Part shown: positions 49,278 through 53,498 of the stretch, piece after piece
How positions within the stretch are numbered: the stretch's first letter is position 1
How the letters are laid out: the number at the start of each line of letters is the position of its first letter
Assembly (NCBI GenBank): GCA_021296095.1
Contig: JAGWBB010000025.1
Location: 1-53,498 of the forward strand
Source: Desulfurellaceae bacterium
GTDB lineage: Bacteria > Desulfobacterota > Binatia > Bin18
Direction of reading: 5' to 3'
Length of the DNA stretch: 53,498 bases
Notes under the pieces: model-generated
The model's database searches: none
What the model was told of the DNA's origin: nothing
Seen by the model: only the letters and a program-made list of their open reading frames with translations
Position numbers and translations under genes: made by a program

Positions 49278-50540
49278 TTATTCGTCTTCGTAGGCCTCGG
49301 CCAGCAAATCGACCGTATGTACGGCGTCAACCGCCAGGCCGCGCTGCTGCAAGCCGGCCCGAATCTGCATCAGGCAGCCGGGGTTGCCCATCACCACGGT
49401 CTCGGCTTCGGTGCGCTGGATGTTGTCGATTTTGCGACGCAAAAGCCGCTCGGCCATCTCGGGCTCGGTGATGTTATACGTGCCGGCACTGCCGCAACAC
49501 CAGTCCGACTCGGGCAGTTCGGCGAGCCGCAGGCCCGGAATCCTTGCCAGCAGGGCGCGCGGTTGGGCACGCACCTGCTGGCCGTGGGCCAGATGACAGG
49601 CGTCATGATAGGCGACGGTTTTGTTCAGAGGCTGAGTCGGCGTGGTCGGCTCAATCTCGGCCAGAAACTCCGACACGTCTTTCATCTTGGCCGTTAGCTG
49701 CTCGGCCCGCTCACGGTACACCGGGTCGTCCTTCAACAGCTCGCCGTACTCCTTCATCATAGCCCCGCAGCCGGACGCATTGATGATCAGGGCGTCAATA
49801 TCAAGCTCGCCGAAGACCTCGATATTGCGCCGCGCCAGGGCCAAGGCCCCGGATTTATTGCCGTTATGCAACAACAAGGCTCCGCAGCAGGCCTGGCTTT
49901 TTGGCACCAGCACCTCACAGCCGTTATGCCGCAGCACTTTGACGGTGGCCTGATTGGTCGCCCCAAACAGCTCGGGCATGACACAGCCGGACAGCAGGGC
50001 CACCCGGTAGCGCCGGTCCCCGACTGGGGCGTAGCGCTCGTGCAGAACCACCGAGGACAGCCGGCCCCGGTCGGGAATGAGGCCAAACTGCGCGCGCAGG
50101 CGGGCGGGCAGCCAAGCGACCCGGGCCAGACGGCCAAGCCCGAACAGGGCGCCGAGTTTGAGCAGCCAGGCGAACAGGCGCATGCCGACCGGGTTGGGGA
50201 AAATCGCGTCAATAGCCCGGCGAATCAGGCGTTCGTGCAGCGGCCGTGCGTAGTGCTGCTCGATATACGGCCGGGCGCCTTCGATCAGCGCCCCGTACTG
50301 GACCCCGGACGGACACGCCGTCTCACACGCCCGACAGCCCAGGCACAGGTCGAGGTGGCGTACGACTTCCGGGTCCAGATCGAAACGGCCCTCTTGCAGC
50401 GCCCGCAGGGTCAGAATCCGGCCCCGCGGCGAGTCCATCTCGGTGCCCAACTCCGCATACGTCGGGCAAAACGGCAGGCACAGCCCGCAGTGCACGCAGT
50501 CGAAGAACTTCTCGTGGTCAACAAATTCATTGGCTGGCAT
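49278..50540 (-). CDS. glcF: glycolate oxidase iron-sulfur subunit GlcF
   Basis: The 420-residue protein has two 4Fe-4S clusters in the N-terminal ferredoxin region (CVHCGLCLPFCPTY with Cys15/18/21/25, and CLGCRACETACPSG). Two CCG heterodisulfide-reductase-like domains follow (CEVLVPKSQACCGALLLHNG; ESDWCCGSAGTYN). It passes electrons from the flavin subunits to the quinone pool. ATG at 50540 is favoured because the first cluster lies within 25 residues; an upstream TTG overlaps the glcE end. Order glcD-glcE-glcF, minus strand. Confidence 0.95.
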   Translation of the reverse strand: MPANEFVDHEKFFDCVHCGLCLPFCPTYAELGTEMDSPRGRILTLRALQEGRFDLDPEVVRHLDLCLGCRACETACPSGVQYGALIEGARPYIEQHYARPLHERLIRRAIDAIFPNPVGMRLFAWLLKLGALFGLGRLARVAWLPARLRAQFGLIPDRGRLSSVVLHERYAPVGDRRYRVALLSGCVMPELFGATNQATVKVLRHNGCEVLVPKSQACCGALLLHNGNKSGALALARRNIEVFGELDIDALIINASGCGAMMKEYGELLKDDPVYRERAEQLTAKMKDVSEFLAEIEPTTPTQPLNKTVAYHDACHLAHGQQVRAQPRALLARIPGLRLAELPESDWCCGSAGTYNITEPEMAERLLRRKIDNIQRTEAETVVMGNPGCLMQIRAGLQQRGLAVDAVHTVDLLAEAYEDE

Positions 50541-50547
50541 ACGATGC

Positions 50548-51849
50548 CTATATTCCTCCGACAAAGCGGCCGGGGTTCAGCACCTGCTGAGGATCGAAGC
50601 TGTCTTTGAGCTTTTTCATCAGCACAAAGGCGCCGCCGCTCGGCCCCCACACATCAACCCGGTCTTTGAGATCGGGGTCAATCTGTTCGACGACGATATA
50701 GCCGTGCATCTTTTTGACCAGGATACGCAGCCAGTCGAGCAGGGAGACGAACTGGTCGGGCGGGGCACCCTCCGGGAGCGCAAAGCGGCTGTACACAATG
50801 CCATTCCCGGCCCGGGCCTGAAACCGGACCGTCAGGCCGCGCAGGCCGACCTCTTCCTCGACCCGGGTACAGAACTCGGCCACCTGGTCCGACAGCAGAC
50901 TGGTCTTACACCGCAACACTGTGGGCGATTTGCTCAGCTGGTCATCATCGCCAACGCTGCCGGCCGGGCCGCTGACCGGAAAGTCGCGCAGGGCGAGGGT
51001 CAGCGCGTGGGCAGCCTGGCCTTGGATATGTTCGAGGCGACACCCGGCCTGGCCGGCCAACTCGGTCAGGCGTCGGCGCTGATAGTCCACCTCCTGGGCC
51101 ACGCCGGCCAGGCCAACGAGCAGTCGAAAGCCGCTCGGAGCCTCGGCCGGGCGTACGGGATCGCAGTTGCTCAGCTCCAAAAAGAAGGGCTGCAGCGCGG
51201 CGATCTGTTGCAGGGCGAACTGCATGGCCTGATCGGCCGAGGGGAAATGCAGCATCACAACCGCCTGGGCCTCGGGCCGGGGACGGATCTTGAAAGTCGC
51301 CTCAACGATAACCCCCAGGGTCCCGAACGACCCACAGTAGAGCTTGGCCACATCATAGCCGGCCACGTTTTTGACCACCCGGCCGCCGCCTTTGACAACG
51401 GAACCGTCCGGGCGGACAACGCGCAGACCGATCAGAAAGTCGCGGACCGTGCCCTGTGACAGACGCGCCGGGCCGTTCAGATTCGTGGCGATCAGGCCGC
51501 CGATCGTGACCCGGTCCGGGCTGGGCGGGTCGAGCGGCAGCCACTGACCGTTCTCGCCCAGGACGGCCTGGAGTTGCGACACCGGCATGCCGGCCTCGAC
51601 CGTGACCGTCATATCGGTCGGCTGGTAATCAACCAGGCTGTTCAGCCGGTCCAGACACAGGGCCACATCGTAGCGCCGGGGCCGACCGCCCAGGTGCAAA
51701 AACGCGCCGAGGCCGACCGGGGCGACCGCGAGTTCGTACTCACCGGCGCGACGCAGGGTGTCTGAGACCTGCTCAAGCGAGGTCGCAGACACTACCTCCT
51801 GCGGCTCCGTGCCGTCGATCGCAAACCGCGCCCTGTTCGTCAAAGGCAA
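50548..51849 (-). CDS. glcE: glycolate oxidase FAD-binding subunit GlcE
   Basis: The 433-residue FAD-binding type 4 subunit has a PP-loop-like VGLGAFLHLGGRPRRYDVAL, GQWLPLDPPSPDRVTIGGLI, RLSQGTVRDFLIGLRVVRPD and RVVKNVAGYDVAKLYCGSFG. It pairs with GlcD to oxidise glycolate or a related 2-hydroxy acid. The start is probably TTG at 51849, with AAGGAG seven bases upstream. Both this ribosome-binding site and the start codon lie in the half palindromic element at 51841-51862, so the element has become the translation initiation site. The frame also runs back into glcD, where no homology is visible. Confidence 0.9.
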   Translation of the reverse strand: MPLTNRARFAIDGTEPQEVVSATSLEQVSDTLRRAGEYELAVAPVGLGAFLHLGGRPRRYDVALCLDRLNSLVDYQPTDMTVTVEAGMPVSQLQAVLGENGQWLPLDPPSPDRVTIGGLIATNLNGPARLSQGTVRDFLIGLRVVRPDGSVVKGGGRVVKNVAGYDVAKLYCGSFGTLGVIVEATFKIRPRPEAQAVVMLHFPSADQAMQFALQQIAALQPFFLELSNCDPVRPAEAPSGFRLLVGLAGVAQEVDYQRRRLTELAGQAGCRLEHIQGQAAHALTLALRDFPVSGPAGSVGDDDQLSKSPTVLRCKTSLLSDQVAEFCTRVEEEVGLRGLTVRFQARAGNGIVYSRFALPEGAPPDQFVSLLDWLRILVKKMHGYIVVEQIDPDLKDRVDVWGPSGGAFVLMKKLKDSFDPQQVLNPGRFVGGI

Positions 51850-51862
51850 GCGTGATCTCCTT
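51841..51862 (-). repeat. half copy (copy 4) of the palindromic element at the glcE start
   Basis: These 22 bases equal 40142-40163 exactly, i.e. the arm CAAAGGCAAGCGTGAT plus six spacer bases; the other arm is missing. Read on the minus strand it gives AAGGAGATCACGC TTG, a ribosome-binding site and start. The encoded RRSRLPL equals the same run in ThpR. Confidence 0.85.
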
Positions 51863-51868
51863 GTCTCC

Positions 51869-53296
51869 TCACAGCGGGACCTGGCGACGCGGCGCCCGCA
51901 CGTCAATACAGCCCGTCCCGGGCGTGGGAATGATCTTGTGCGGATTACACCGGTTGTCGGGGTTGAACACCGCGCGCAACTCGGTCATGCACAGCAGGTC
52001 TTCGGGGCTGAAGATCAGCGGCATCTGGCCGCGCTTCTCAACGCCGATGCCGTGCTCGCCGGTCAGGCTGCCGCCCAGATCGACACACGCCTTGAGAATC
52101 TCCTGGCCGGCCTGGACCACCCGCTCGGCCTCGCCCGGATTGCGCTCGTCGTACATCAGGATGGGATGAATGTTGCCGTCTCCGGCGTGAAAGACGTTGG
52201 CAATCCGCAGGTTGTACTTTTCGGCCACCGCCGCAATCGTGCGCAGGATATCCGCCACCTTGGTACGCGGCACCACGCCGTCCTGGGTACAGTAATTCGG
52301 AGCCAGGCGGCCCACCGCGCCAAACGCCCGCTTGCGGCTCGTCCACAGCGCCGTGCGCTCGGCATCGTCTGCAGCCACCCGGACTTCGCGGGCGCTGTTG
52401 TGCTGGCAGATGTCCAGAATCTTGCGCGTCTGGGGCTCAAGGCCGGCCTCCAGACCGTCCAGTTCAATAATCAGCACCGCCCCGGCATCGGTCGGAAAAC
52501 CAAAATGAAAAGCAGCCTCAATGGCCTGAATAATCAGCCGGTCCATCATTTCCAGGGCCGCCGGTACGATCCCTGCGGCAATAATGTCCGATACGGTCTG
52601 GGTCGCCTGATGGACCGACTCGAATACACCCAGGAAGGTGCGGTAGGCCTGGGGTTGGCGGGTCAGACGCAGCGTTGCCTCGGTCACCAGACCAAAGGTC
52701 CCCTCGGCCCCAATCGTGACGCCGCGCAGATCATAGCCCGGTACGTCTTCGACCGCTCCGCCGAGCGTTACCACCTCCCCGTCCGGCAGCACCAACTCGA
52801 GGCCCAGGACGTGGTTGGTCGTCACCCCATATTTCAGGGTGTGGGGTCCGCCCGAGTTCTCGGCCACATTGCCGCCAATGGTGCACGCCTGCTGGCTGGA
52901 CGGATCGGGCGCGTAGTGCAGGCCGTCGTTTTTGACGGCATTGCTGACCCACAGGTTGACCACCCCGGCCTCGGCGACAACATGGCGGTTGGTCAGATCG
53001 ATGTGCTTGATAGTGTTCAGGCGGCTGGTGCCGATCATGACCGGCGCCTCAACCGGCAGACAGCCCCCGCTCAAGCCGGTCCCCGCCCCGCGGGGGACAA
53101 AGGCGATGTTCTCCTTGTGCAGGAAGCTGACAACGGCAGCCGTCTCCTGGGTTGAGCGCGGCAGCACGACCACCTCGGGAACCGACTTCTCCAGGGTATA
53201 GCCGTCACACTCATAGGTCGCCAAGGCTCGCGTGTTGACCACCAAGCCGTCGGCACCCACAATCTCGCCCAGACGCTCAATCGTACTCGCATCCAT
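51869..53296 (-). CDS. glcD: glycolate oxidase subunit GlcD (FAD-linked)
   Basis: This 475-residue FAD-linked oxidase has the PP-loop FVPRGAGTGLSGGCLP, the FAD region QQACTIGGNVAENSGGPHTL, TIGAEGTFGLVTEATLRLTR and the catalytic-domain FHAGDGNIHPILMYDE with GGSLTGEHGIGVEKRG. ATG at 53296 has GGAAGGA upstream. It is the first gene of glcDEF. The 202 bases beyond it to the window end hold no gene; a GATAATTATC palindrome at 53414-53423 is the only notable site and might be part of its promoter. Confidence 0.95.
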   Translation of the reverse strand: MDASTIERLGEIVGADGLVVNTRALATYECDGYTLEKSVPEVVVLPRSTQETAAVVSFLHKENIAFVPRGAGTGLSGGCLPVEAPVMIGTSRLNTIKHIDLTNRHVVAEAGVVNLWVSNAVKNDGLHYAPDPSSQQACTIGGNVAENSGGPHTLKYGVTTNHVLGLELVLPDGEVVTLGGAVEDVPGYDLRGVTIGAEGTFGLVTEATLRLTRQPQAYRTFLGVFESVHQATQTVSDIIAAGIVPAALEMMDRLIIQAIEAAFHFGFPTDAGAVLIIELDGLEAGLEPQTRKILDICQHNSAREVRVAADDAERTALWTSRKRAFGAVGRLAPNYCTQDGVVPRTKVADILRTIAAVAEKYNLRIANVFHAGDGNIHPILMYDERNPGEAERVVQAGQEILKACVDLGGSLTGEHGIGVEKRGQMPLIFSPEDLLCMTELRAVFNPDNRCNPHKIIPTPGTGCIDVRAPRRQVPL

Positions 53297-53498
53297 ACAG
53301 CTGTCCTTCCCAGGGGAGCCCTCAATCGCTTGACCGGGCATTCTGGCCGCCAGGGGAAAGAAATGCAAGGACACGCGTCGTGGCCGGCAGATTACTCCCG
53401 GGGTTCTTCAGTAGATAATTATCAGACGCCCTGACGCCCTATTTCTGGCCGTTTTGGCGGGTTTAGCATCCGGCCTGAACGAATCGTGGGTCAATCGT

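Noticed and set aside
1..53498. CRISPR array or prophage
   Set aside because: No regularly spaced direct repeats and no phage structural, portal or terminase genes are present; the small XRE-like pair at the left end is not enough.

Overview
The window is 53.5 kb of high-GC bacterial DNA, tightly packed with genes on both strands. No phylogenetic marker fixes the host. The mix of several CaiB/BaiF CoA-transferases, several ACMSD-type amidohydrolases, hydantoinase/oxoprolinase subunits, glcDEF, an LLM flavin oxidoreductase and PtsP with HU fits an uncultured, metabolically broad heterotroph. Genomes of the Tectomicrobia/Entotheonella or Binatota kind look like this, but that placement is inference. 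There is no prophage, CRISPR array or intact transposase.

Layout. 0-5 kb: a divergent pair of small genes around a palindromic operator, an Uma2 nuclease gene broken by one missing base, a double-length CaiB protein and a Phd/VapC-type toxin-antitoxin pair. 5-11.4 kb: an APH-like phosphotransferase, an IalB-like secreted protein, HU, ptsP, thiD and a PHP phosphoesterase. 11.5-20.9 kb: a tandem pair of CaiB paralogues closed by two strong terminators, an AlkA-type glycosylase whose 3' end overlaps a convergent P450, another CaiB, an amidohydrolase and a dihydropyrimidinase-like enzyme. 20.9-25.1 kb: a trans-aconitate methyltransferase and a CmcJ-like oxidoreductase, then a 600-bp nest of repeats and gene debris, then DUF1348, LLM and DUF1330 genes. 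25.1-38.9 kb: a PQQ dehydrogenase lipoprotein with a CMD-family partner, DUF2157 and GDYXXLXY, hyuAB, a secreted protein, DUF429, an OmpA-like lipoprotein, an isochorismatase-like protein and an Frc-like CoA-transferase. 39-47.8 kb: one long minus-strand run of amidohydrolases, a duplicated CxxC protein, an alcohol dehydrogenase and a CoA-transferase, leading into pgpA-cinA-thpR-recA. 48-53.3 kb: tRNA-Arg(CCT), another amidohydrolase, and glcF-glcE-glcD.

The theme is catabolism of organic acids and amides through CoA thioesters: CoA transfer, amide or ring hydrolysis, alcohol and glycolate oxidation.

The most unusual signal is a dispersed palindromic element of about 54 bp, with 16-bp arms close to CAAAGGSAAKCGTGAT. 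One copy lies in frame inside tam, one in frame inside the 3' end of thpR, one just upstream of an amidohydrolase start, and a half copy supplies the ribosome-binding site and start of glcE. Its behaviour resembles the Rickettsia palindromic elements.
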